A stretch of 64,000 bases of DNA, taken from the NCBI GenBank assembly GCA_000727475.1, contig KL647298.1, forward strand, positions 579,151 to 643,150, read 5' to 3'. The position numbers and the translations under genes are program-made. Source of the DNA: Sarcocystis neurona (taxonomy: Eukaryota; Apicomplexa; Conoidasida; Eucoccidiorida; Sarcocystidae). The notes under the pieces were generated by a model. The model saw only the letters and a program-made list of their open reading frames with translations. It did not search any database and was not told the DNA's origin. Within the stretch, counting starts at the first letter, position 1; each line of letters starts with the position of its first letter. Below, piece by piece: positions 1-11,899 of the stretch.

Positions 1-424
1 TTCCTGCTGCTCCTACTCGTGTTGCTGCTGTTCCTGCTGCCCTCGTGATGCTGCTGTTGTTTCTGCTGCCCTCGTGATGCTGCTGCTGTTCCTGCTGCTC
101 GACCTAATGTTGCTGCTCTTCCAGTTGCTTTTGACAGAGTTGCTGATGTTCATCCCGTCAGTACTTTGAGCCTGCTGATTCAGTTTCCGCTGCTATATTC
201 TACGTGTCTAGGCGCCTGTTGGCGCTGCTGCTCTTCGGGCTGTCGCTACGTTACGGATGCCATTCCGCTTGCTAGAACTCCTTCCGCTTGCCTGACGCCG
301 CTCGCGCTCTTCACGCTGTTCCTCCTACAGCTGCCCTTGCTACTGAAACTGCCATACTTGAGTGCCCCTTCTCTCGATGCTGCTGCTGTAGCTGCTGCTG
401 CAGCAGCACGAACGAAACGTACGA
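1..424 (-). other. Unresolved 3' continuation of the USP gene
   Basis: This stretch lies downstream of the last recognisable ubiquitin-protease exon on the minus strand. It is CTG-rich on the plus strand (CAG on the minus strand). The preceding frame closes with a stop at 246, but a GTACGT-type donor lies near 418-425, so the exon probably ends there and the gene goes on to the left. The second zinc-ribbon CxxC and the catalytic His box of the USP fold are not seen here and should lie off-window. Confidence 0.4.
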
Positions 425-1994
425 AGCCTCTGACGAAAGCGTAGCGGAGCATGTCTTCTAGGTTGCAGTAGGCTGGCGCCGCCGACGACTCGTCCCAGGC
501 GTCAGAGAAGCCTGTGGTGCTGCTGGGAGACAGCCTGCCACTGCTGCTGGTGTTGCTGCTGCGCGTGCTTCTGGCAGTGCTGCTGCTTCTGCTGCCGCCT
601 CCTGTGGTGCCTCTGCTGCTGCTGCTGCCTGTCGCGCCTCCTCCTTCGGCAGCAGCAGGAGCAGCAGCAGTTGCAGCGGGCGAGAGGCGGCCGCTGCTGC
701 TGCAGCTGCTGCTGCTGAACGCCCGTCGCCACGAGCTGCTGCTGCTGCCTGCGGATCGTCTGCCTGCAGTGCCGAGAGCACCAAACGGTCCCATTTTCGC
801 AGCAGCCGCGGCAGCGGCAGCTCTCGTCGTTGTCAGCTGCGGCTGCTGTCCCCTGTCCTTCTGAGCCTGCTGCTGATCTCTGGCCGAAGAGGAAAACGAA
901 CGCGTAGCCGTACTTTGTGCAACAGCAACAGCAGCAGCAGCAGTCGACGAAGCACGCCCAGTAGCACCAGCAGCAGAGGGTGCTCCAGAAGCAGCAGCAG
1001 CGCAGGAGCTGTGGGGTGGCGCAGGAGGCGGCGCTGCAGGACGTAGAGGAGGAGAGCGAGCAGCAGGAAATTCTAGAGAAAGGTCTAAGAAGTTATCAAA
1101 GCGATGACGGATCTGTCGGCAGCGGTAGCACTCTATTCTCGTCACAAGCTGCCCTGCAAACAAATCCGTGACAACCGACTGCTCCCTCTCTAGTGTGGCC
1201 CTCCAGAATCTTTCGCTTGTAGCTCCAGCACTTTCGCCTGCGTAGTCCTGAAGCTCGCTGCTTCTGCTGTTTCTGCTGTTGCTCTCGCCCTTTGGCAGAA
1301 CGTGGCTGCTGCTGCTGCCGCTCGGCAGGCGGCTGCGTCCCGTGCTGCTATCCATTTTGCTGCTATTCACGCTGGTGCTACGGACCAGACTGCAACTGCT
1401 CGCCTTCTCCCCGTAGCAGCCGTCGTACGCCCTCCGCTGGCTGCTGTTACTGGCGCCGTTGTTTGCACTTTGATGGTAGCCGCTGCTGCTGCTGCCGCTG
1501 TTGCTCAACGCGTAGCTGCTGCTGGCCCCCCCGCCCGCAGCGCCGTTGCTGACGCACGCCGCTCGGTGGGTGACCGAAGCGAAGGTAGGAGGAGCACACG
1601 CGATGGCCGGACGCGGCGCAGGCAGCCCTGCGTGCGGCCGGTGCTGCAGCACTCCCCCGGGATCGCCGTTGTTGCTGTTGTCGCTGCTGTTGCTGCCGCT
1701 CCCGCACCGACTGTACAGCTGCTGGTGCTGCTTCTGCTGACGCTGGGCAGCAGCTGCTGTGGCTGCTGCTCTGTTGCACTCCGTCGACAGCCCGTCCAGC
1801 AGCGTCCGCAGAAATTCATGGGCGTCGCACTGCTGGAAGGCAGCAAATTGACTGTGTTGCTTACGCAGCAGCTCGAGCAGCCGCAGGCAGCTCCGGCTCG
1901 CCGAGCTGCACAGCGCCGCCTGCGCGGCTTCTGCTGCTGCTGCTGCACCACGCAAAAGCACAGCACCGCACGAGACAGTACCCCGCGATCGCAT
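425..1994 (-). CDS. Ubiquitin-specific protease (USP, C19), central exon
   Basis: This is the middle of a deubiquitinase, which cleaves ubiquitin from substrates. The frame shows a QQCDAHEFL motif at about 1811-1835 (the QQDAHEF-type box of USPs), followed by LLDGL. Near 1081-1200 lies a DLFAGQLVTRIECYRCR stretch ending in DNFLDLSLEFP, which is the first half of the USP zinc-ribbon finger and the strand after it. A final NLEDMLRYAF segment fits the next conserved block. Between these lie long Ser/Ala/Gly-rich insertions of CAG origin, so the exon is much longer than in ordinary USPs. The upstream acceptor is not fixed; the frame stays open above the ATG at 1994. The second CxxC and the His box are not visible in the window, so the gene is partial here. 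Confidence 0.8.
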
Positions 1995-3189
1995 CCCCAG
2001 AATATCCGTGCGTCTTCTGCTGCTGCGTCCGTCCGGTGCGGTAGGACTTACGAGCCTCTCAATATATTATCAAGAACATCAGCAGGACACGAAGAAAAGA
2101 CGAGCCAGCAGCACAGATAAAACTGCTTCTCCTGTTGCTTCTGCTTCTCTCCTTCCCGCATGGAATCCTATATATATATACGGCCCTAAAGATTTATACA
2201 TATATGCACATAACTGTACACACGCATATATAGAGAGAGAGACAGATAGAGCTGAACGGCTATGTATATGTGTGTCTTTTTGTAGGGAGATGAGTACTGC
2301 TGCTGGCGTGGACGGCGCTGCGGGTGCGACAGCAGCGTGTGCTGCTCTTGCACTTGCTGCTGTCGTCGCTTTTCCTGCACAGCTGTGTTGCCGTAGCTGG
2401 TTCGGCCGTTGCTGCTGCTTCAGGTCGTTTCCTGCCGAGTTCACCTCCCCCCACAAAAACTGCATGCACCGGAACTGCCTCTGCTTCCCGATAAGAAGCA
2501 GCGCAGCCGAAAGGAACGCAGCGTTCTTCGGGTGTTGCTGGTGCTCCCTCGCATATCAAACTTCCAAGCTGTAAAAGTTCATCCTGCGAGGAGTCAACAC
2601 GTATGTGTATTCGTACGTGCGGACCTATGCAGGTATCTGTATACGTAAACGTGTACATCTACTGTTATATACATGCGTAGATCTGTATGCACAAATATGT
2701 AAATGGGCAACATATATCCACAGAAATATACGCATATATATATATATATATATATATGCATGTATGTGTACAGGTACGTACGGATATATGCAGGTATTTA
2801 TCCAGCTGTAAATCTGCGTATATACATGCATCTATATATATGCATGTAAACGTACGTCTATATACATGTATATATATGTAAATGTACATGTATGTACATA
2901 TATGTGTCTGTGCATAGTATACACATATGTTATTTGGAAGGGCAGAACCATACAGACTCGAGCCACGTGCTTATAAGTATAGACAGATATATATATATAT
3001 ATAATGTTGTGAATACGAAGGTGTCTGCGGGCTTTTCTGTCTCTTCGTCTATATAAGCATATAACTGTATACACACAAATGTATACATACAGATATGCAT
3101 GTATACATGCGTGTAAGTTTGAGTGTTGCAGCGACCTGCATATATTCTTGCGCTTGTCGCGAGGCCGGTTGCAGTGGGCCATTTCTCAC
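1995..3189 (-). other. USP intron with TA-rich microsatellite
   Basis: This interval separates the Cys-box exon from the QQCDAHEF exon. It starts at a GTGAGA donor (minus strand, 3189) and contains long TATA/TACATA tracts (about 2160-3120), typical of the intergenic and intronic filler elsewhere in the window. The acceptor lies close to 2000-2060, which holds several CAG candidates. No conserved protein motif is seen inside. Confidence 0.55.
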
Positions 3190-3706
3190 CGGTCCTTCTG
3201 GTAACTCTTTTGCTGTTCTGAAAGCGCGGGTTCCTGGCGTCTGCATGCGGAGGGCAGCCAGCTGCAGCTGCTGCAGCCGCTTCAAACTCCGGCGCCTCCT
3301 CTTCTACTGCTGCTGCTGTCCCGGCCCCTCGTCCTCCTCCTCGGGCCCCTCCGCCCCCCGGTGCTGCCACCTCTGCTGCTGCCGAGTGGCCATACACCTG
3401 GCGCAGGAGCTGCAGCCAGGCCTCGAGCAGGCAGCCGCAGTACCGAGACAGAGGGTTGAAGTCGTGCTTGTAGTCGAAGGACAGAAGAAAAAAAAGACAG
3501 AGTCTCCTGCACGAGAGCAGCAGCTGTAGCGACGCGTTGCAGTAACACGTGTTGCCAAAATTTTTCAGCCCCACTACAGCTCGTGTGTACTGCGCCTCCT
3601 GCCGGGCCAGCAGTCCTCCTCCCCGCTTGCTTCCTGCTGCGGCAGCTGCTGCTTCCTCCATCACTTTGTTCTGCTGCTCTGTCCTCCTCGCTTCCGATCG
3701 GCTCAT
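3190..3706 (-). CDS. Ubiquitin-specific protease, 5' catalytic Cys exon
   Basis: The first catalytic exon of the USP gene. An ATG at 3704-3706 opens a Ser/Glu/Ala-rich leader that runs into VGLKNFGNTCYCNASLQLLL, the USP Cys box; the nucleophilic Cys is the codon at 3545-3547. It is followed by FNPLSRYCGCLLEAWLQLLR, matching the helix after the Cys box, and then by a Gly/Ala/Glu-rich tail of repeat origin. A GTGAGA donor at 3189 ends the exon. The same frame stays open upstream to a stop at 4163-4165 without another ATG, so the true start may lie in an earlier exon. With the exon at 425-1994 it makes a gene spread over at least 3.5 kb. The family call is firm; the USP subclass is unknown. Confidence 0.82.
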
Positions 3707-4745
3707 CGCTCTCTCACCTGCTTGACCTGCCGGTTCTGCCACCCGCTGCTTCCTCTCTGAGAAGTTGCTGCTCCTCCTCTTGCTGTTTCTGCGGCAGCAG
3801 CTGCAGCGCTCCGTCGAACTGCTGCTTCTCTGCCCACACTGTGCGCTTGCGTCTCCGTCGCCCCCGCTGCCGCTGCTGCAGGAAAACGGAGGCGCAGCTG
3901 CTACTGTCCCTGCTCCCGCTTCTCTTCCTGCTGTGGTGCCTACTGGTGCTGCGAGTCGTTTTTTTGCTGCTGCTGCTGCTGTCGTCCTCGTCTGTTGCTG
4001 GGTTGTCACCGCCGCCGCTGCTGCAGCACCGATACGCGTGAGTACTCTGTCGCAGCGGCATATCTCCGCGCTGCTGTTTTGTAGTCGCTCCCGCTGCTGC
4101 TGCAGCTCTCTCAAGCCCGTCGCCCACGAGGCGGAGGAGAGGGTCGGTTGTCTGGGGTGCTGCTACGGTGTGTGTACACCCCAGAAGCGCGCAGCAGGAG
4201 AAAGAAGCAGCCGGCCTGCAGCAGGAGTCGCAGCAGCAGGAGGCCGGCAGAAAGCCCAAAAGGAAGACGTGTGCGCGTGCAGCAGCCGCAGCAGCCCGCC
4301 CCGAGCCCCCGCAGCCGCTGGTGCAGGAACAACAGCAGAAGCAGAGCCGTGCAAGGGAAACAGCAGCTGCAGCTCGCTCACGCTGCACGCACGAAGACAG
4401 GAAAGTACGCAGACGCACAGAATCTTGCTAGAATGGAAAAGGAGAAGACAGGAACGCAAAGAAGGGGCGACAGACACGGGAGGAGAAAGCATCACACCCA
4501 CATATAGACACACCTACACCCATCGCATGCAGTTGCTACGCCGACAGGAGCGCGGTGCCCGATCTGCTGCTGCTGCTGTTAGGCCTCAGCGTCGGCTGCC
4601 GATTTTCGCCCTGTGTCCCATCCACCACCCGCAGGCGCCAAGACCTGCCCACCCACCACCAGCGTTATGGGGCGGGGAAGCGGGGGGAGCGGCGTTGCTT
4701 TCCGGACCGTTTAATGCAGGAGTGTCCCACTCCGCGCAGCCTCCA
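3707..4745 (-). other. CAG-rich 5' region of the USP gene and flank
   Basis: On the minus strand the Cys-box frame stays open from 3706 to about 4162 with Ala/Gln/Ser/Arg-rich low-complexity sequence; it may be coding extension or 5' UTR. Beyond 4400 the sequence is mixed low complexity with no motif I recognise. Long frames on both strands here have only triplet-repeat composition. Confidence 0.3.
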
Positions 4746-4758
4746 CGCTATGAAGCAT

Positions 4759-4912
4759 ACGAAGAGCAAAAGTAGACGCAGCCGTCGCACGAAGAGAGGA
4801 AGTAGACAGAGCTGTTTTTGCACACATCGAAGAAGTAGACACGGCTGCCACACGAAGAGCGGAAGTAGACGCAGCCGTCGCACGAAGAGGGGAAGTAGAC
4901 ACAGTTGTCTAC
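4759..4912. repeat. 30-bp tandem minisatellite, about 5 units
   Basis: Units start at 4759, 4789, 4822, 4852 and 4882. Each carries the core ACGAAGAGNGGAAGTAGACNC followed by AGCCGTCGC or a variant; one unit is 33 bases because of a T-run. The repeat is open in more than one frame on both strands, so coding capacity is uninformative. Confidence 0.85.
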
Positions 4913-5019
4913 ACGTAGGTGCACGTACAAATGTATCGCAGTGGACGGTGCACTGTTGGACTCCACACGCTGATGTCATTCCCAAGTACTCGTAAGGCAA
5001 TGAAGAAACAAAAAATGCT

Positions 5020-6000
5020 TCTTACACTGATTTACACACAGATACACACATATACGCACATACACACACATATCACACACACACACACACCTGGACAAAA
5101 ATCTACATACACATATATATATATAGATAGATAGATAGATAGATAACTACATATATTACACACGTGTAGGGATACACAACAACAACGCATACGTATATAT
5201 ATATATATACATGCAGGTATACACACACAGGAGACACAGCTACAGCGATATATCCGTATATACATATGCAGACTCGCACATATTATACATACGTAAGGAT
5301 AAATGTGCATACATGTATGGGCACATTATATATATCTGTATATATATATATATATATACACGCATATACGCAGGTAGACTCATATCACATATATCAACAT
5401 ATCTCCGCACATCTACACAGATACGCATAGTAAGCAAATCAACGTATACACATATATGTATGCAGATATACGTACATAGTACATGAATAGGTGATCAATG
5501 TGTGTGTGTATCTCCATATGTATATCTCCCGATGTGTGTAATGTATGTGTATTAAACACCTATACACATATATACGCATACATATATATAGATATACACT
5601 ACATGACACACAACGAGGTATATACACGTAGGGATATACACATGCAGATATACACATACTTACACACATCGGGAGATATACATATGGAGATACACACACA
5701 TTGAACACCTATTCATATACATATATATATGCAGATATACACATATATTACACACATCGTACATATGCAGGTATAGACATACGAGTGACATTAGTGGATC
5801 CTATGGTGGCTTCATACCGCGTAGTTGTGTCCCTCTAACGAGAGGGGAAGATAGACAGAGAAAGAGCAAGGCGTTGATCGTATACATGTACATATATGTG
5901 CATTCATCCACGGTACAACAGTAGAAATAACCACCTACACGTACCAGAAAAATATGCATAAATACATATATATATGTACACATATATGCTCAGTATGCAA
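5020..6000. repeat. ACAC/TATA microsatellite block
   Basis: About 1 kb of alternating CA-, TA-, GATA- and TACATA-type tracts, for example CACACA near 5060-5090, GATA near 5128-5145 and TATATA near 5190 and 5340. Short frames here translate only to Tyr/Ile/His/Thr runs. No gene is supported. Confidence 0.8.
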
Positions 6001-6499
6001 AGAGGAGCAGGGACATGCTTCACGTATTTATACGCATCAAGAGCTACGCGGCTCTGTTAGACCTTCGGGAAATGAGGAGGAGTGTGCTGCTGCTGCTGCT
6101 GCTGTTCCGGTCCCTCCTATCTAAACACTTCTGTTTTCATTCATATGCACACAAGCTTCTACATGCCACTATATCTGTCCATATATAACGAACAACTTCT
6201 ACCGACCCTTATATATATATATAAAGACCATGGCGAGGAGTAGAAGAGAAGACAGACAGAAAAAACATGCGTACGCGTATAGAGAGACAGCGACGCAGAG
6301 ACACGTGTGGGGGCCCACACCCTCGCAGACCCCCGTCGCGCACTCGCCCATGCACGTCCGACGTCGTACACACGCAGGGGTTGACTTCACGTCGGGAAGC
6401 AGAAGAAGAAGGCAGAGGAGAAGAGAAGGATCACGAGAAGAAGCCGCAGCAGCGGCAGCAGAGGCAAGCAGCAGCTGCGGCGTGTCAACAGCGGCACAC
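6001..6499. other. Intergenic stretch, nothing recognised
   Basis: Mixed-composition DNA with a short CTG run near 6088-6105, a TA tract near 6210-6220 and a purine-rich AGAAGA segment near 6400-6460. No conserved motif was found on either strand. Confidence 0.4.
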
Positions 6500-6509
6500 A
6501 CACTCAGAG

Positions 6510-6890
6510 CTGCTGCTGCAGCAGCTGCAGCAGCGGTAGCAGCGGCAGCAGGGGTAGCAGCGGCAGCAGGGGTAGCAGCGGCAGCAGCGGTAGCAGCGGC
6601 AGCAGCGGTAGCAGCGGCAGCAGCGGTAGCAGGGGTACAGCGGTAGCAGGGGTAGCAGCGGTAGCAGCGGCAGCAGCGGTAGCAGCGGCAGCAGCGGTAG
6701 CAGCGGCAGCAGCGGTAGCAGCGGCAGCAGCGGTAGTAGCGGCAGCGGCGGTAGTAGCGGCAGCAGCTGCAGTAGCGGCAGCAGCTGCAGTAGCGGCAAC
6801 GGCGGTAGTAGCGGCAGCAGCGGTAGTAGCGGCAGCAGCGGTAGTAGCGGCAGCAGCGGTAGGAGCGGCAGCAGCGGCAGTAGTGACAGC
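6510..6890. repeat. 9/18-bp GGTAGCAGCGGCAGCAGC minisatellite
   Basis: Nearly 400 bases of GGTAGCAGC / GGCAGCAGC units with scattered one-base changes, some units GGTAGTAGCGGCAGCAGC. All frames remain open on at least one strand (for example a Leu/Pro repeat on the minus strand). It has the triplet periodicity of the CAG tracts but with a higher-order 18-bp period. Whether it is translated cannot be told. Confidence 0.85.
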
Positions 6891-7330
6891 CGAAGAGTCT
6901 CTCTTGATATGTGGCAGCAGCAGATGGTGCTGCCGTTGCTTTAGCGCGGGCGTCGCTGCTGCTGCTGTTGGCGTTGCTGCTGCTGGGGTGGGGGCTCGGC
7001 CAAGGCGCGCGAGGAGAGGCGTGAACGCGTGGAAGAAGCCGAGAACTGCAGCGTCAGCATCCCCTCCTCCTGTCCCAGCAATAGTGGAAAAGAGCAGCGG
7101 GCATCCACGGCAGCAGCAGCGGTAGTCGCAGTTGCCGTGGGTAGAAACTCAAGCGGCAGCGCAGCTTCGGAACAGCTTGTCAACAGAACGATTCAGTCGT
7201 TGCATGCCCGCAGACGGCAGCAGGAAACGCAGTCCTCTCTCTGTGTGGGCACGCGTGCCCTGCAAGCACCTCTTCTCCACAAAAAAATCAGAAATTTCTA
7301 GTCGTCGCCGCAGGCAACTCTCGTCTGTCT
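6891..7330. other. CAG/CTG-rich stretch of unclear coding strand
   Basis: Both strands carry open frames made largely of Ala, Gln, Ser and Arg runs. No domain or clear splice pattern was found, so no gene is called. Confidence 0.3.
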
Positions 7331-7349
7331 GAAGTGTGCGCCCTTGCTC

Positions 7350-7830
7350 TCCACCAGCGTATTCATACATATATACGTATACGCATGGAGGGGTAGGCGC
7401 ATACAAATATATGTGTGGGTGTAAATGCCACCACTCTACATACATATATGCGTATATGTGTACGTATATGCATGCGGGGGTAACCGTACACAAATATATA
7501 TGCGGGTATAAATGCAGGGCTCCACACGGATACACCCACACACATGTATACCTACTACGTAAACATATCTGTACACGTGTATGTATACCTGCTTCTGCAC
7601 ATCCGTAGATAAACGAACACAAATGATCATATATATATATATATGCAAATGCGTATATATGTCTATACGTGACTACCGGTTTACGACATATATGTATACC
7701 CAATCAATATACACCCATATATATATATATATATACGCACGACAAGTGTGACTGCCTTTTTAGTACACATATGTACACTCCCTAGAGACGTATGTATATA
7801 TATATATGTGTGCGCGACTCCTGACAAGGG
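7350..7830. repeat. TA/ACATA microsatellite block
   Basis: Tracts of TATATA (near 7630-7645, 7718-7735 and 7795-7805) are interspersed with a degenerate unit carrying ATATGTGTGGGTGTAAATGC- and ATATATGCGGGTATAAATGC-like cores (near 7407 and 7495). No gene is supported. Confidence 0.7.
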
Positions 7831-8397
7831 AATTGCCGACGTTCTCCAAAGTAATTCGATCTACACTTGCATGCAAAGGCAGCTGTTGGGAGAGTGCTGA
7901 TGCAGTAGTGTGTGTTTATAGCGTACTAGCTACGCAGAAGTGGTCTGTCAGCACGTGCATACATTTTTGTAGACAAAGAGAAGGAGAGAGACAGATAGAA
8001 AGAAATGGAGAGACGGAAACTGAGAGTGAAAATGCCCCGTTTTGACCCGCGTGTGGATCGTGTCACGTTCACAGTCGCGCTGTTGTGAGTTGAAAATTTG
8101 CGAAGCAAGCGGCCCTGCGAGCGGGGCAAGAGGAGAAGATACTTTTCCTATATTGAGTAACGCGGCTGCTGCTGTTGTTGTGTTTAAAGAAAGGCTGCCA
8201 GAGTCTCAACCGCAGAGAAAGGGGACGCTGGGGAATGCGCGGTGGCTGTAGCTGGTGAAGGGAACAGCGTGCGTCGTCGCGGGCGGGGCCTCTGCAGTGT
8301 ACGTACACCCGCTGCAGCCTGCGGCGCTACTGGGTAGCGGTGTGCGCGCGCTGCAGGTGTGTCCGTATAACTTTTTCGGGACAGCGATATAACGCAG

Positions 8398-10753
8398 ATG
8401 CTCTGTCCCGCTGCTGCTGCTGCGGCGGCTGCTGCTGCTGCGGCGGCTGCTGCTGGGGCGGCGAGGCACGCCGGTCGTTCCTGTTGCTGCTGCTGTTGCA
8501 GCGATGAGAGGAGGACGGAAGCAGCTGCTGCGCAGACCAGAGGCGCAGGAGGAGGAAGTCGGAGCAACCAAGATGCGAGACTCTTTAATAGCAGCGGGCG
8601 CGTGCAGGACTGCCTTCCGGTGGGGAGGAGCAGCAGCAGGAAGAAGAGAGAAGCAGCAGGAGTGCACAAGACGTGCCGTCGTAGCAACAACTCACGCCAC
8701 GGGCATGCACCCGATGGACGGGATTACCTGCGGACTCTGGGATGTGCCCAGCGCTCTATACATACCTGCATATGTAATATCTATACTGCGCATGCGCGTG
8801 GGAAGGAGGTTGTAGTTGCAGGCTGTACGTACGTATATTTGTGGAGGCGGACATATCGGGTCGGGGAGGACAGAAGTGCCGTCCAACCAGACGGGAGAGA
8901 AGCAGCAGCTGCTGCTGCTGCAGCTGCAGGTACGGAGCAGCAGCCAGCAGCAGAAATCAGCGCCGAGACCTTGCAACGGCACACGAGGACGTTCTGCGCT
9001 GCCGGTGTATGGCAGATCAGGAAACGCGTTTGTCTGAGAAGGAAGGACGGTTCGTCTGCTGCGGAGGTCAGCGCGGCCGCAGCAGCAGCAGCAGCACGAG
9101 GCGGGGAACCAGCGGCGCAGGGAGGCGACACGAAGACGAGATGGAAGGAGAGTAAGAAGCGCTACGCGAGGAGGAGACGCAGCAGCAGGAGAGGTTGGCA
9201 GAGCCTCAGATGCTCTGAAGAGGCCGCAGCAGCAGCAGTAGCAGCACCACGGGCAGGGCCGCAGCGTCTGCTGCAGCGGCGTTGGCGGAGAGCAGTGAGA
9301 GTAAGGCCAGCAGCTGATATATCTCCTGCGCCGCCAGACCTGATGCGGGCCGCTGCCTCTTCACAAAGACGTCACTGCTTGTGGCGGGTTAGGATCTGGC
9401 GGCTGCTCTTGTGGGGTCTCCGCACGACAACGAGACCACCGGAGCATTTTAGACACGACTGGTGTGTGCGGCTGCATGCACAGCGCCGTGCTGTGCAGTC
9501 TCGGGTGCCGCAGCTCGTAGCCGCCGCCGCAGCAGCAACAGCAGGGAGGAGGCGCACCGAGGAAAAGCGAAGGAAAACCGTGAACAGCAGCAGAGGAAGA
9601 AAAGAGCTGCGACAGGCTGGAATGGAGGAGAGGCTCGGAAGCCACACGAAGACTGTCTCTCTGTCATGCAGCATGAGGCGGGGACACGCGCCTGAGGACG
9701 GAACTCGCCGATCCAGGAATAGCCACGGGCCCGCTGCTGCTGCAGCGGCACACAGTAGTCTTAAGCAGAAAATACTTCGCCGTCGTTGCTGCCTTCTGCT
9801 GGTGGCAATATCGGGCATCCCGACGACTGCTGCGAAACCGGATATCCGTTCTACGTAGAGCTGCTCCGGCTGGTGTCGTGGTGCCCGTGCCGCGGGGAGG
9901 GGAGCGCGGCTATGCTGCCGTTGCGCTCCGCAGGGCTGCCCGCTGCCCTCTCTCGCTGCCGGTGCGGCTGGCGCCTTCGTTGAGACTGCCGCTGCTGCTG
10001 CTCCGGCCTCAGAAAAGAAACTGCGGGTGGGTTGCTGCTGCTGAGCTGCTTCGGCGAAAGACAGAGGAGGATGGGGAGAGACGTGACAGTACAGAAGTGA
10101 AAGAGAAGAATCACCTGAAAGAGTGGAAATACGAGCAGCAGGAGGGGCTGCTGTCGGCGTGCAGCACATGCAGCGAGGTCGCAGCGGCTGCTCGACCGTG
10201 CCGCTTCTGCACGTGTATGTTTTCTGGTATAGTTCAGCCGACGGGGCCCCTGCAGCGGAGCTGCTGCAACAGCGGCCGCGACACGTCTGTGACGAGTGCG
10301 CACAGCAGGCAGGACCACCACAGAAAACAGGAGGAGAAAAAAAAGGGACGCCGGCAAAAGAAAAAGAGAAGGCGCTCGAAGGCAGCGGTGGTGGCAGGAA
10401 GGCGCCGGGCAGCTCGCCGGTGTTGTGTGTGTGCGGCTGCCGCTGCAAAGGCAGCACAACGGCAAAATCTTGATACCTGTGAGGAAAATTATAGTAATCT
10501 AGGAGGCATGTGTGTCCGTGGGCTGCTGCTTGAGGAGCACCAGCCGAAGATCCTCGCTTCCTCTGATAAGAGTGAGACGGGAGAGGAAAGGCTCGTGAGA
10601 GTCCTTCGCAGGCCGCGGTCGTCTTGCCGAACCGAAGGTCAAGAAAATATTACATGTACGTGCGTCATCCGCACACAGTGGCGCCTACACACGAGGAGGG
10701 ACTGGCGTAGAGAGAGACGCGTCGTCAGACGGTACTTCTTATTGAAGAGATAG
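8398..10753. other. CAG-rich coding-like region, gene not identified
   Basis: Long frames exist on both strands: plus 8398-9858, plus 9878-10753 and minus 9372-10457. All are dominated by Ala, Gln, Ser, Arg or Cys runs. The least repetitive piece is plus-strand 10460-10650, with residues LLLEEHQPKILASS and then KSETGEERLVRVLRRP, which has ordinary protein composition. On the minus strand 10740-10900 the stretch LRTFLAAVGAIVAAANAV is also plausible. I cannot choose the coding strand or name a product. Confidence 0.3.
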
Positions 10754-10924
10754 CTATACGCTCGGCTGTGTTCATCCACAGCATTCGCTGCTGCCACAAT
10801 AGCACCAACAGCAGCGAGGAACGTGCGCAGCGCAGGGCTCCTCTCCGTGGCTTCTTTGCACCTGCCAGACGCACAAGAACTGCTGGGATGCCGCCGCCGG
10901 GCCGTGCGATTGCTGCTGCTGCCG

Positions 10925-11120
10925 CTGCGGGGCAAGCTGGCCCGTTACACACAGCAACGGCACACCGCGCACCTCGGCAAACGAGGAGCAGCGGCAGCAG
11001 CCGTTTTCCCGCGGAGTCGCACGGTTGCAGGAGCGGCTGCTGGAGCAGCGCAGAAGCGCTCGAAAAGCAGCCGCAGCCCGTCTTCAGCGTCACGCAGGCG
11101 CCCATCACAAGAAGAAAAAG
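10925..11120 (+). CDS. Candidate exon, basic coiled-coil-like protein
   Basis: In the frame with codons starting at 10983, the reading gives EEQRQQPFSRGVARLQERLL and then EQRRSARKAAAARLQRHAGA, ending in a Lys run directly before a GTGAGA donor at 11121. This heptad-friendly, Arg/Gln/Lys-rich sequence is less repetitive than its surroundings, and the donor fits the consensus. The upstream acceptor and the following exon are not resolved; a downstream CAG at about 11298 is one candidate acceptor. The function is unknown and it could be a chance reading. Confidence 0.35.
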
Positions 11121-11899
11121 GTGAGAGGAGAGAGGAATATCAAATACAGCTATAGATTTTGTCTGTACGAAAGGGTGCCCCTGCTGCCTCGCTCCCTAGG
11201 GGCGCGCTGCCGCTGCTGGTGCTGCTTCTGCGCGTTGAGGCGCGCCTGCCCCAGCGCACACGAAGGCGGTCAAGGCTACTTACTAGTAGAAGTGAACAGG
11301 AGAGAAGAGGGCTCTCCGCACCTGCAACAGCAGCTTGACCAGCGTCAACAGCGCAGCAGCAGCAGTCGAACAGCAGGACGTGCGGCGGCAGCAGCACTGG
11401 CCAGAGAACTGCAGTCACAGGAGCGGAACCAGCGCGCCTGATGTGAGATGCGGAGCGGTTGCACGAGCAGCAGCAGGGGCGGGCACGCCGATCCCCGCAG
11501 CTGCCAAGAGCAGTACGCAGGAACCACGTGAGAGGAGTACCGCAGAAACTCCTACAGCAGCAACCTTGCTACACCGGTATCAGCAGGACGAGCAGCAGCA
11601 CCCCTGCTACCGAGAGCAGCACCTGCGGCACTGCCACAAGAAACGTCGTTTTTCCCAGCATCAACAGCATGGTCAGCAGGAGCAGCTTCCCACTTGCAGT
11701 GGCAGCAATGACGGCACTACCGGTGGTATCGGTTCACTACTACATACACGCTGCAACAGGCAATAGTGAACAGCAGCATAAGGTGGAGCCTAGAGGAAGA
11801 AGAGGATTCGCAGCTGCGAGCAGCGCAGCCTCGCCTACACAAAACAGCGGCCTCATCAAAAAAAAGCGGCGTAGTAAAATTGCAGGTTTACATCCCTAC

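Noticed and set aside
8398..9858. 486-codon plus-strand frame as a gene
   Set aside because: Composition is Ala/Arg/Ser runs throughout, with no motif, and minus-strand frames of similar quality overlap it. Kept only as an unresolved coding-like region.
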